Source: an uncultured Cocleimonas sp.
GTDB lineage: Bacteria > Pseudomonadota > Gammaproteobacteria > Thiotrichales > Thiotrichaceae
NCBI GenBank assembly: GCA_937974135.1
Contig: CALJIH010000303.1
Location: 1 to 26,969, forward strand
Reading direction: 5' to 3'
Length of the DNA: 26,969 nucleotides
Below the pieces are notes generated by a model. The model was not told the origin of the DNA. It saw nothing but the letters and a program-made list of their open reading frames with translations, and did not search any database. Positions 1-6,205 of this stretch are shown here, piece by piece; within the stretch, counting starts at the first letter, position 1; every line of letters starts with the position of its first letter. A program made the position numbers and the translations under genes.

Positions 1-186
1 GAAACCCCGTGTGCTTTTGTCGAGCTTGCGCAGGGTATTGAGATGCAGGAAGAGGAGCTTCTGCAACATTGCCGCCAAGGTCTTGCCGGCTTTAAAATGC
101 CGAAACGCATTGTGTTTGAACCCCTGCCAAAAACATCGACGGGAAAAATTCAAAAATTTATTTTAAGAGATAAGGTGAATTCTTAA
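1..186 (+). CDS. Acyl-CoA synthetase (AMP-forming), C-terminal fragment
   Basis: The window opens inside this gene; frame 1 reads 61 codons to a TAA at 184-186. The fragment is the end of the AMP-binding C-terminal domain of the acyl/aryl-CoA synthetase (ANL) superfamily. It carries the typical GFKMPKRIVF stretch followed by LPKTSTGKIQKF, whose lysine in the TGK motif is the conserved catalytic lysine of the adenylation half-reaction (family knowledge). Such enzymes activate a carboxylic acid with ATP and transfer it to CoA. The substrate cannot be told from this piece. The fragment looks somewhat richer in G+C than the AT-rich transporter gene that follows. Family assignment is firm; subfamily is open. 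Confidence 0.85.
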   Translation, partial: ETPCAFVELAQGIEMQEEELLQHCRQGLAGFKMPKRIVFEPLPKTSTGKIQKFILRDKVNS

Positions 187-202
187 TCATCCAATAGTCT
201 TA

Positions 203-218
203 ACCATAGCCCTATGGT
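203..218. other. Short perfect hairpin after the synthetase gene
   Basis: ACCATA and TATGGT face each other around a GCCC loop, 16 nt after the synthetase stop; the inner G and C can extend the stem to 7 bp. No T-run follows on either strand, so it is not a classical intrinsic terminator. A second small palindrome, TGATAAGTATCA, lies at 223-234. Either could be an RNA 3'-end structure or an operator for the transporter gene at 303. No convincing promoter was found between 187 and 302. Confidence 0.3.
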
Positions 219-302
219 AAATTGATAAGTATCAAACATACAATTCGGGCTCATGATTTCTAATCATAGTAATACGCTTAAAATAATTAGGACATTATTC
301 TA

Positions 303-1172
303 ATGGGAATGATTTTTCCTATTCTATTCCCAATATTCTCATTGATTTTCGTGGGTTATTTATACGCTAAATTCGTTAATGTAAATCTCGAGTTTATTAA
401 TCGTATGAATATGGATATTTTCATACCTGCACTGCTGATAATCGTTTTATCACGCAACACCTTTTCCATTTTTGATTATCAATTATTATTGCTAGCCAGT
501 ATTTTAGTCGTATTATTTACCGGTTTAATGGCTTGGGGATTTGCTAAAACCTTTAAATTATCCATTCCCATGTTTGTACCATCAATGATGTTCAATAACT
601 GTGGCAATATGGGGCTACCTCTTGCTGTTTTAGCTTTTGGTGATGAAGCTTTGAGTGCTGCCGTAGTTTTGTTTTTAGGCTCTAATTTATTACACTTTAC
701 CTTGGGCACTTATCTTGTTGGGGGCAAAATATCGTGGTGGAATTTATTAAAAATTCCTGTCAATGTTGCCACAATTATTGGATTAGCGATTAGTTTTTCT
801 CAATGGCAAATACCCGAAACACTGCATCGTCCAATCGAAATGATGGCAGGGATTCCCATTCCATTAATGTTAGTAGCGCTAGGCGTTCGTATTCAAAGCG
901 TTGGGTTTGGCTCATGGAAAATTGGCTTAGTGGGTGCCATTGCTTGTCCATTGTTTAGCGTTATCGTGGCTTTTATTTTGCTATTATTTATTCCCCTTGA
1001 AACATCCCAACAAATCCAATTACTCCTGTTTGCAACATTACCACCAGCGGTTTTAAATTATATGTTTGCGGAGAAATACAACCAACATCCAGCAGAAGTG
1101 GCGTCATTGGTGGTTGTGGGCAATGCCTTTTCTTTAATATCTTTATCTTTAATGCTTATTTATCTGAATTAA
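303..1172 (+). CDS. AEC-family (auxin efflux carrier-like) membrane transporter
   Basis: A 289-residue, almost wholly hydrophobic protein with about ten predicted membrane helices, the usual size and topology of the AEC family (PF03547). Bacterial members include the malonate carrier MdcF and YfdV and export or exchange small organic anions. Family marks are the N-terminal FPIFSLIFVGYLYAK helix and a conserved NCGNMGLPLA stretch near residue 100. A C-terminal region with LPPAVLNYMFAEKY ends the protein. The substrate is not readable from sequence. The ATG at 303 has AGGA about 10 nt upstream; an in-frame ATG at 309 is possible but less well spaced. The gene stands alone between the synthetase gene and the convergent glpK, and a repeat copy begins 6 nt after its stop. 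Confidence 0.85.
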   Translation: MGMIFPILFPIFSLIFVGYLYAKFVNVNLEFINRMNMDIFIPALLIIVLSRNTFSIFDYQLLLLASILVVLFTGLMAWGFAKTFKLSIPMFVPSMMFNNCGNMGLPLAVLAFGDEALSAAVVLFLGSNLLHFTLGTYLVGGKISWWNLLKIPVNVATIIGLAISFSQWQIPETLHRPIEMMAGIPIPLMLVALGVRIQSVGFGSWKIGLVGAIACPLFSVIVAFILLLFIPLETSQQIQLLLFATLPPAVLNYMFAEKYNQHPAEVASLVVVGNAFSLISLSLMLIYLN

Positions 1173-1177
1173 GATTT

Positions 1178-1223
1178 AAAAAGACAGTTCTGTTGAGCTT
1201 GTCGAATACACCCCCCTACTTTT
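1178..1223 (+). repeat. Dispersed C6 repeat, copy 1, apparently split by a 21-nt insertion
   Basis: AAAAAGACA at 1178-1186 matches the left end of the family, and ACACCCCCCTACTTTT at 1208-1223 matches the rest. Between them lie 21 extra bases (1187-1207) containing TTGAGCTTGTCGAA. ACA is present on both sides of the insert, as a 3-bp target duplication would leave. The copy lies in the gap between the convergent transporter gene and glpK. Confidence 0.7.
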
Positions 1224-1333
1224 GAATGATATTTCGTTTTTGTCGTTTAAAAACGTAAATAGAGCCGAGCTTGCAAGACAATAGCTTTAGCTGACCCTTT
1301 AGGGTGAGGCATAGCCGAATAATTTATGCAAAG

Positions 1334-2815
1334 CTAAGCGGTTTTAACCTTATTTACCGCCTCTTTCCATTTTATCAATAATTTATTTCGCTCACCTATT
1401 TGCATAGATACGTTAAAATCTTGATCCAACTGCCATTGCTTTTGCACATCTTCGGTTGATTCAAACATGCCAATTTGTAAGCCTGCTAATATTGCAGCAC
1501 CCAAAGCAGTAGTCTCCGTAATTTTTGGTCGTTCGACGGGAATACCTAATACATTCGCGAGAAAGCCACAGAACCAATTATTGTTTACCATGCCGCCATC
1601 AACTCTGAGTCGCTCTGGGCGCACACCATCTTTTGCCATTGCTTCGAACAAATCAGCCGTTTGATAACAAATAGATTCAAGCATCGCCCTAACGATATTC
1701 TCAACGCTGGTGTTTCTAGTAAGACCAAACATGGCACCGCGCGCATCAGGATCCCAATGCGGTGCGCCTAAACCTGTAAACGCAGGCACCATATAAACAC
1801 CTGCATTATCAGGCTGGCTGGCGGCCATTGTTTCAGTGTCCGATGCATTTTCAATAATGCCTAATCCGTCTCTTAACCATTGCACCCCTGCACCAGCGAC
1901 GAAAATCGAACCTTCGGTAGCATATGATACGTTTCCATTTAACCGATACGCGATAGTAGTCAGCAAACGGTTCTTAGAGCTTACTGCTTGCGCACCGGTA
2001 TTCATCATGACAAAACAACCCGTACCATAAGTACTTTTAATCATCCCTGGTTTGAAGCAAGCTTGACCAATTAATGCGGCATGTTGATCACCTGCAACAC
2101 CTGCAATAGGTAAATCACCTGATAATAAGTTTGATGAGCAAATCCCATAATCGTCTGCAGAATCTTTTACATCTGCCATCATTTCGGTTGGAATAGCGAA
2201 TAAATTTAAAAGATCTTGATCCCATTGCTGATCATGAATGTTAAACAACATCGTGCGTGATGCATTTGTGGCATCGGTTGCATGAACTTGCCCATCCGTT
2301 AAGCGCCAAATAAGAAAAGTATCAATCGTACCGAACGCAAGTTCGCCTTTTTCAGCGCGTTCTCTAGCACCATCAACATTATCTAAAATCCAATTTACTT
2401 TGCTGGCAGAAAAATAAGGATCCAGCAGTAAACCTGTTTTCTTGGAAACAGATTCTGCAACATTTTGATCTTTTAATTTTTGACAATAATCAGCCGTGCG
2501 TCGATCTTGCCAAACAATCGCGTTATAGATAGGTTTTCCTGTTTCTTTATCCCATACAATCGTTGTTTCGCGTTGATTTGTAATACCAATTGCGCTGATT
2601 TCACCACCCAATTTTTTAGCTTTTTCATAAACTTCTTGAGTCACCGACAATGTCGTTTGCCAAATTTCTTCTGGGTTATGTTCAACCCAGCCATCTTCAG
2701 GAAATATCTGAGTAAACTCTTGTTGTGCGGTAAAACAAACATTGCCGTTTCTATCAAATAAAATAGCACGTGAACTTGTCGTTCCCTGATCAATACTTAG
2801 AAGGTATGTAGACAT
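1334..2815 (-). CDS. glpK: Glycerol kinase
   Basis: A 493-residue FGGY-family carbohydrate kinase, close to the usual 495-502 of GlpK. It phosphorylates glycerol to sn-glycerol 3-phosphate with ATP in the cytoplasm. Visible marks are the N-terminal phosphate loop DQGTTSSRAILFD (residues 9-21) and GITNQRETTIVWD near residue 77. AGDQHAALIGQ and STYGTGCFVMMNTG in the middle, and DGGMVNNNW with TALGAAILAGL near the C-terminus, complete the FGGY signature set. The substrate call rests on the near-complete match to the glycerol kinase pattern rather than to xylulokinase or gluconokinase. No glpF, glpD or glpR lies beside it. The ATG is preceded by AAAGGGA about 6 nt away. The upstream region is shared with the divergent lipoprotein gene and holds a TATAAT palindrome and a repeat copy. 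Confidence 0.95.
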   Translation of the reverse strand: MSTYLLSIDQGTTSSRAILFDRNGNVCFTAQQEFTQIFPEDGWVEHNPEEIWQTTLSVTQEVYEKAKKLGGEISAIGITNQRETTIVWDKETGKPIYNAIVWQDRRTADYCQKLKDQNVAESVSKKTGLLLDPYFSASKVNWILDNVDGARERAEKGELAFGTIDTFLIWRLTDGQVHATDATNASRTMLFNIHDQQWDQDLLNLFAIPTEMMADVKDSADDYGICSSNLLSGDLPIAGVAGDQHAALIGQACFKPGMIKSTYGTGCFVMMNTGAQAVSSKNRLLTTIAYRLNGNVSYATEGSIFVAGAGVQWLRDGLGIIENASDTETMAASQPDNAGVYMVPAFTGLGAPHWDPDARGAMFGLTRNTSVENIVRAMLESICYQTADLFEAMAKDGVRPERLRVDGGMVNNNWFCGFLANVLGIPVERPKITETTALGAAILAGLQIGMFESTEDVQKQWQLDQDFNVSMQIGERNKLLIKWKEAVNKVKTA

Positions 2816-2836
2816 GAAAAATCCCTTTGTTTTGGA

Positions 2837-2848
2837 TCATTATAATGA
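2837..2848. promoter_or_regulatory. Perfect palindrome TCATTATAATGA with a -10-like box on both strands
   Basis: This 12-bp perfect palindrome lies between divergent glpK and the DUF2799 gene and contains TATAAT on each strand, so it could serve as a -10 element for either or both. For glpK a weak -35 (TTCAAA, 16-bp spacer) would fall across the edge of the adjoining repeat copy. No good -35 was found for the plus-strand gene. It could equally be an operator. Only the palindrome is directly seen. Confidence 0.3.
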
Positions 2849-2863
2849 CACCCCTCCACTTTT
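2847..2863 (+). repeat. Dispersed C6 repeat, copy 2 (diverged)
   Basis: GACACCCCTCCACTTTT matches the family core with one C-to-T change inside the C-run and the C variant before ACTTTT. It lies between divergent glpK and the DUF2799 lipoprotein gene. It overlaps the end of the TATAAT palindrome, so it sits in the glpK promoter region. Confidence 0.65.
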
Positions 2864-2909
2864 GAACCATTTGATACAATTTAATCTAATAAACAAGGAG
2901 TTAACCATT

Positions 2910-3314
2910 ATGAAAAAGTTACTATTGTTGTTTTGCTTATTAATATCATCATGTTCAACGATGAAACCACAAGAATGCGTTGGCGCTAACTGGAAAGAAA
3001 TCGGTTACAAGGATGCCATTCAAGGCCGAAGTGTATGGCTAAAAAGCCGCACGCAAGCCTGCGCTAAACTTAATTTACGACCAGATACAAAGGCATATCT
3101 CTCAGGTTATCGCAATGGAGAGAAACAATTCTGTACCTTCAGAAATGGGTTTAGATATGGAAGACGAGGAGCCATAGAACCAAATATCTGTAAATCTCCA
3201 GAATTAGCCAAGCCTTTCAATAAAGGTTACAAGGAAGGTTGGAGTGAATATCAAGATGAATTAGATAGATTAGAATGGCTGTATAGTTTTGGTCATTATT
3301 ATCGACCAGATTAA
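2910..3314 (+). CDS. DUF2799-family outer-membrane/periplasmic lipoprotein
   Basis: A 134-residue lipoprotein precursor. The N-terminus has two lysines, a hydrophobic stretch and the lipobox ISSC, with the lipidated cysteine at residue 15. The mature part matches the DUF2799 pattern: a tryptophan-led NWKEIGYKDA segment, repeated GY/G motifs, and spaced cysteines (AC, FC, IC), all pointing to a small periplasmic domain of unknown function. An in-frame ATG exists 32 codons upstream, at 2814. I reject it because it would read through the repeat copy, lacks a ribosome site and would bury the signal peptide. The ATG at 2910 has AAGGAG nine nt upstream (2895-2900). It faces the small membrane protein gene tail to tail. 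Confidence 0.75.
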   Translation: MKKLLLLFCLLISSCSTMKPQECVGANWKEIGYKDAIQGRSVWLKSRTQACAKLNLRPDTKAYLSGYRNGEKQFCTFRNGFRYGRRGAIEPNICKSPELAKPFNKGYKEGWSEYQDELDRLEWLYSFGHYYRPD

Positions 3315-3329
3315 CCATTCAAGAATATT

Positions 3330-3578
3330 CTATAAATTACTAATGATTCTGTATGTGTTTAAGATAGATTTAACACCAATAAACAATGAAAAAACAGCTA
3401 CAACAAATGCGCTTAAAATATAAGCGAGAGAAGTGCTGTCTTCGCGCAACAGGCGTTGCGATTCGGTACTATAAAAGTAGGCCAAATACGCTGATAACAT
3501 AAAAACTAAAATACCCAACATAGATAAAAACATACCTATTTTTATTTCTTCGTTTTTCTTTATGATCTCAGGTTTCAC
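3330..3578 (-). CDS. Small membrane protein with two predicted helices, unknown function
   Basis: An 82-residue protein with a charged N-terminus (KPEIIKKNEEIK) and two hydrophobic helices at about residues 15-36 and 50-69, joined by a short polar loop (STESQRLLREDSTS). I do not recognise the family. The start is a GTG at 3576-3578; the Shine-Dalgarno match is weak, so the start is uncertain, and an internal ATG at codon 16 would remove the charged tail. It sits between a DUF2799 lipoprotein gene, which converges on it, and the tRNA-Asn unit on the same strand, whose terminator ends 21 nt before the GTG. The clear two-helix pattern makes a real gene plausible, but no homology supports it here. 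Confidence 0.5.
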   Translation of the reverse strand: MKPEIIKKNEEIKIGMFLSMLGILVFMLSAYLAYFYSTESQRLLREDSTSLAYILSAFVVAVFSLFIGVKSILNTYRIISNL

Positions 3579-3598
3579 TGTTCAAACTCATTATCCAC

Positions 3599-3643
3599 AA
3601 AAAAGGCCTGTAACGGTTTTTTGAAATTACCGCTACAAGCCTT
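3599..3643 (-). terminator. Intrinsic terminator of tRNA-Asn
   Basis: On the minus strand a 15-bp stem forms between 3643-3629 and 3617-3603. Thirteen pairs are Watson-Crick and two are G-U. The loop is 11 nt, and six T follow directly (3604-3599). It begins 7 nt after the tRNA 3' end. This is a textbook Rho-independent terminator. Confidence 0.88.
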
Positions 3644-3650
3644 ATGTATT

Positions 3651-3726
3651 TGGCTCCTCGACCTGGACTCGAACCAGGGACCAATAGATTAACAGTCTAC
3701 TGCTCTACCAACTGAGCTATCGAGGA
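3651..3726 (-). tRNA. tRNA-Asn (anticodon GTT)
   Basis: The 76-nt minus-strand sequence folds as a tRNA. The acceptor arm pairs TCCTCGA with TCGAGGA, and the D arm reads TAGCTCAGTTGGTAGAGCA. The anticodon loop is CTGTTAA, giving GTT, which reads AAC/AAU asparagine codons. The T arm is CCTGGTTCGAGTCCAGG, and the CCA end is encoded (3651-3653 on the complement). It is a single-gene unit with its own promoter (3741-3769) and terminator (3599-3643). No integrase or repeated 3' end is seen next to it. Confidence 0.96.
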
Positions 3727-3740
3727 ATAGAGAGGCGAGA

Positions 3741-3769
3741 ATTCTAATGTTTAGATGCTATATGGTCAA
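3741..3769 (-). promoter_or_regulatory. Sigma70-type promoter of tRNA-Asn
   Basis: On the minus strand, TTGACC (3769-3764), a 17-bp spacer and TAGAAT (3746-3741) lie just upstream of the tRNA, with 14 nt between the -10 box and the mature 5' end. The stretch after the -10 is GC-rich (CTCGCC), as in stringently controlled stable-RNA promoters. That last point is inference from the family pattern. Confidence 0.8.
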
Positions 3770-3856
3770 CTACTAATTACCTAAATGGTAAAGGAATCCC
3801 ATATTAATTTTGCAGCATTATGACTCAGATAAGTTATTCGTTATTTTCATGAAAAT

Positions 3857-4828
3857 TTAGGTTTTAATGAATGTTGCAGCTGTTTCGATAACTTCGATTC
3901 CAGCGCCTTCTTTATGTGCATTTTCACTAATATATCTACGCCATGCTTTTGCGCCTGCTTCACCGCTAAATAATCCCAAAAGGTGTCGGCTCATTGACTT
4001 TAAATACACGCCTTCAGACATTTGCTGTTGCATGTATTCTTTATAAGAATCTAATACCCCTAAACGAGATATTTGGTTGTGTTTATCATTGTATATTTGC
4101 TCATCCACATCCGTCATAACGTAGGGGTTATGATAAGCCTCGCGCCCCATCATCACTCCATCAACATGGTTTAAATGCTTTTTACACACATCTATTGAGT
4201 CAACACCACCATTGATAATTATTTCAATATTAGGAAACTCACGTTTCATTTGATACACAAGTTCGTAATTCAGCGGTGGTACATCACGGTTTTGTTTTGG
4301 GCTTAAACCCTTCAACCATGCTTTACGTGCATGCACAATAAAAGTTTTACAGCCTGATGAAGAAACAATGGATAAAAAACGTCGTACGGTTTCTTCTTCA
4401 TCCATATCATCAATGGCTAGGCGATTTTTGACCGTTACAGGAATCTTTACTGCATTCTGCATAGCCGCATAATTTTCTGCGACTAATTCTGGCTCTGCCA
4501 TTAAACAAGCACCAAATGCACCGTTTTGTACCCGATCACTCGGGCAACCGACATTAATATTTACTTCGTCATATCCTGCGTCTTCCGCCATTTTCGCGCA
4601 TAAAGCCATCGCTTTAGGGTCGCTACCGCCTAATTGCAAAGCAACGGGATGTTCACCTTGATTATATTTGAGATATCGTTGAGCATCGCCATGAATCAAC
4701 GCACCTGTAGTTACCATTTCGGTATAAACCAAGCTGTGTTTTGACATCATACGCATCAACATCCTTTGATGTCTATCAGACCAATCTAGCATTGGTGCTA
4801 CGCAAAAACGGCGATTTAACTCTGACAA
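3857..4828 (-). CDS. dusA: tRNA-dihydrouridine(20/20a) synthase DusA
   Basis: A 323-residue flavin enzyme that reduces uridines 20/20a in the D-loop of tRNAs, using FMN and NADPH in the cytoplasm. It opens with RFCVAPMLDWSDRH, the FMN-binding start of DusA proteins. The catalytic cysteine is Cys95 in NINVGCPSDRVQNGAFGACLM, the Dus signature. VTVKNRLAIDD near residue 130 and IINGGVD near 210 continue the TIM barrel. The start must be a non-standard TTG at 4826-4828. An in-frame TGA lies five codons upstream, no other start codon comes between, and the next ATG falls inside the conserved VAPMLDW motif. TGAGG lies 10 nt upstream as ribosome site. A promoter is at 4869-4897. A tRNA gene lies just downstream on the same strand. 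Confidence 0.93.
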   Translation of the reverse strand: MSELNRRFCVAPMLDWSDRHQRMLMRMMSKHSLVYTEMVTTGALIHGDAQRYLKYNQGEHPVALQLGGSDPKAMALCAKMAEDAGYDEVNINVGCPSDRVQNGAFGACLMAEPELVAENYAAMQNAVKIPVTVKNRLAIDDMDEEETVRRFLSIVSSSGCKTFIVHARKAWLKGLSPKQNRDVPPLNYELVYQMKREFPNIEIIINGGVDSIDVCKKHLNHVDGVMMGREAYHNPYVMTDVDEQIYNDKHNQISRLGVLDSYKEYMQQQMSEGVYLKSMSRHLLGLFSGEAGAKAWRRYISENAHKEGAGIEVIETAATFIKT

Positions 4829-4868
4829 ATCTGTAGTGCCTCAGGAATTATCCAAGAAAATTTTGAAG

Positions 4869-4897
4869 ATTATGATATGCTTCCCGACCATTGTAAA
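4869..4897 (-). promoter_or_regulatory. Candidate sigma70 promoter of dusA
   Basis: On the minus strand, TTTACA (4897-4892), a 17-bp spacer and CATAAT (4874-4869) give five of six matches in each box. The -10 box lies about 40 nt before the TTG start of dusA. The divergent FUN14-like gene starts 37 nt beyond the -35, but I found no clear promoter for it. Confidence 0.6.
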
Positions 4898-4933
4898 TCA
4901 TAGCTTTATAAGCATAGTGAAGAGGTTGTTTAT

Positions 4934-5269
4934 ATGGATGTAGGACAATCAATCCAGGCTGGAAATTGGCTTGCCCTTTTTACCTATATGGGTTTTAGTT
5001 TTTTTGCTGGATACGTTATTGGTTTTGCCACGCGTACGTTTTTGAAATTTGTATTTTTCCTATCTGGTGCTGCTTTAATTCTATTATTTTTACTGCAATA
5101 CAATAATTTGATAGATGTGAAATGGGAAGCTTTTGAGAATATTTATAACGGCCTCATCGGATGGATTTCACCTCATTTAGGTGGCTTAAAGAATTTCATA
5201 ACAGCCAATTTATCATCAGCCGCGATGGCTAGTTTAGGCTTATTTTGGGGTTTTCGACGCAAGAACTAA
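4934..5269 (+). CDS. FUN14-like small membrane protein
   Basis: A 111-residue protein resembling prokaryotic members of the FUN14 family (PF04930). It has an N-terminal helix with GFSFFAGYVIGFATR, then a lysine-leading second helix (KFVFFLSGAALILLFLLQY). A short soluble stretch begins DVKWEAF, and a last helix ends in GLFWGFRRKN. The pattern G-Y-x-x-G-F-A-x-R, then QY with a following VxW, then NLxSAA and a GFRR end, is the basis for the call. In eukaryotes FUNDC1 is a mitophagy receptor; the bacterial role is unknown. The ATG at 4934 has GAAGAGG about 9 nt upstream. It is divergent from dusA and convergent with mutM, and a long hairpin built from two repeat copies follows its stop. Confidence 0.65.
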   Translation: MDVGQSIQAGNWLALFTYMGFSFFAGYVIGFATRTFLKFVFFLSGAALILLFLLQYNNLIDVKWEAFENIYNGLIGWISPHLGGLKNFITANLSSAAMASLGLFWGFRRKN

Positions 5270-5291
5270 TTATTTAGATTTAAAAACCGTG

Positions 5292-5314
5292 AAAAGTGGG
5301 GGGGTGTCTTTTTT
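5292..5314 (-). repeat. Dispersed C6 repeat, copy 3 (C-rich strand is minus)
   Basis: On the plus strand this copy shows the G-rich face: four A, GT, seven G, TGTC and a run of six T. It is the left arm of an inverted pair with 5333-5353. The G-run has seven bases against six C in the partner. Confidence 0.9.
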
Positions 5315-5332
5315 ATACGATTAATTGTATTT

Positions 5333-5353
5333 AAAAGACACCCCCCACTTTTT
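5333..5353 (+). repeat. Dispersed C6 repeat, copy 4
   Basis: Four A, GACA, six C, then ACTTTTT (the C variant before ACTTTT). A second CTTTT follows at 5357-5361, matching the extended form of the family. It is the right arm of the hairpin with copy 3. Confidence 0.9.
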
Positions 5354-5378
5354 GGCCTTTTCAAACTATTTTCTATTA

Positions 5379-6191
5379 CTACCTCTGACATTTCGCACAA
5401 TAAAATGTAGAGCGTTGTCCTTGTGTGATCTGTTTAATTGATGACTCGCAAACAAAACAAGACTCTCCCGCCCTGCCATACACATTGAGTTCTTGTTTAA
5501 AATATCCTGGTGATCCTTCAACTTGCACAAAATCTTGCAACGTCGTACCGCCTTGCTCAATCGCTTTAGCTAAAACCATTTTAATTTCATCAACAAGTTT
5601 TTTATAACGAGTTTTAGAGACTTTACCTGCTGCCCATTTCGGTGAAATATGTGATTTGAATAATGATTCACAGGCATAGATATTCCCTACACCAACTACC
5701 ACATGACCATTCATGATGAACTGTTTAATACTCATACTGCGACCCCGAGACACTTGATAGAGATAGTCTGCATTAAAATCATCGGTCAATGGCTCAGGCC
5801 CTAAAGATCGTATTAGTTTGTGTTTAAGCGGATTTTGCTTTGTCCACAGAAAAGCACCAAAGCGCCGTGGATCACGCAAGCGAACCGCCTTTCCGGTCTC
5901 CAACACAATATCTATATGATCGTGTTTTTCAGCATCAGTGCCTGCTTCAACCACTCGTAAGCTACCAGACATACCCAAATGGATTAATGCAGTTCCAGTA
6001 GCCGTTTCTAAGAGTATATATTTACCACGACGCGTGACAGATTCTACGATTTGCCCTGCCATTTGATGAATTTCATCAGGGACTGGCCAACGTAATTTTG
6101 ATTGACGCACGATGACTTCACTGACCATTCTCTGATCAATATAAGGTTTAATACCACGACGGGTTGTTTCAACTTCGGGGAGTTCAGGCAT
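5379..6191 (-). CDS. mutM: Formamidopyrimidine-DNA glycosylase (Fpg/MutM)
   Basis: A 270-residue bifunctional DNA glycosylase/AP lyase that removes 8-oxoguanine and formamidopyrimidines; E. coli MutM has 269 residues. The N-terminus MPELPEVETTRRG supplies the catalytic proline (Pro2 of the precursor) and the following glutamate. The conserved lysine is at residue 57 in RRGKYILL. NIYACESLF near the middle belongs to the helix-two-turn-helix. The C-terminal zinc finger has CFVC near residue 245 and CAKC at 265-268, with the conserved arginine in GQRSTFYC. All key residues are present. The gene is last in the minus-strand run of Gld-type transporter genes, 14 nt after the DUF4340 gene, with no evident functional link. 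No strong ribosome site precedes the ATG. Confidence 0.96.
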   Translation of the reverse strand: MPELPEVETTRRGIKPYIDQRMVSEVIVRQSKLRWPVPDEIHQMAGQIVESVTRRGKYILLETATGTALIHLGMSGSLRVVEAGTDAEKHDHIDIVLETGKAVRLRDPRRFGAFLWTKQNPLKHKLIRSLGPEPLTDDFNADYLYQVSRGRSMSIKQFIMNGHVVVGVGNIYACESLFKSHISPKWAAGKVSKTRYKKLVDEIKMVLAKAIEQGGTTLQDFVQVEGSPGYFKQELNVYGRAGESCFVCESSIKQITQGQRSTFYCAKCQR

Positions 6192-6205
6192 AATTTTTAT
6201 ACGAA

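Larger units (their letters stand above)
5292..5353. terminator. Long hairpin of two inverted repeat copies, likely bidirectional terminator
   Basis: Copies 3 and 4 face each other between the convergent FUN14-like gene (stop at 5269) and mutM (stop at 5379). The arms pair over about 20 bp with one extra G. The 18-nt spacer (5315-5332) is itself nearly palindromic, with ATAC facing GTAT. The pair presents a T-run at the 3' side on either strand. Position, symmetry and T-runs fit a terminator for both genes; activity is inferred. Confidence 0.7.

Noticed and set aside
2814..2909. Longer N-terminus for the DUF2799 lipoprotein starting at 2814
   Set aside because: The added 32 codons read through a repeat copy and overlap the glpK start. 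They would place the signal peptide internally. The ATG at 2910 has a proper ribosome site and lipobox spacing.
3651..3726. tRNA-Asn as an integration site
   Set aside because: No integrase gene, no duplicated tRNA 3' end and no foreign gene block are seen in the surrounding sequence.
3843..3856. Perfect palindrome ATTTTCATGAAAAT just after dusA as a terminator
   Set aside because: It has no loop and no T-run after it on the minus strand. It is a low-complexity AT palindrome that may be chance.
5292..5314. G-quadruplex from the G7 run
   Set aside because: Each copy has only one G-run per strand, and the inverted partner carries C on that strand. An intramolecular quadruplex is therefore not possible, and a hairpin is the better reading.
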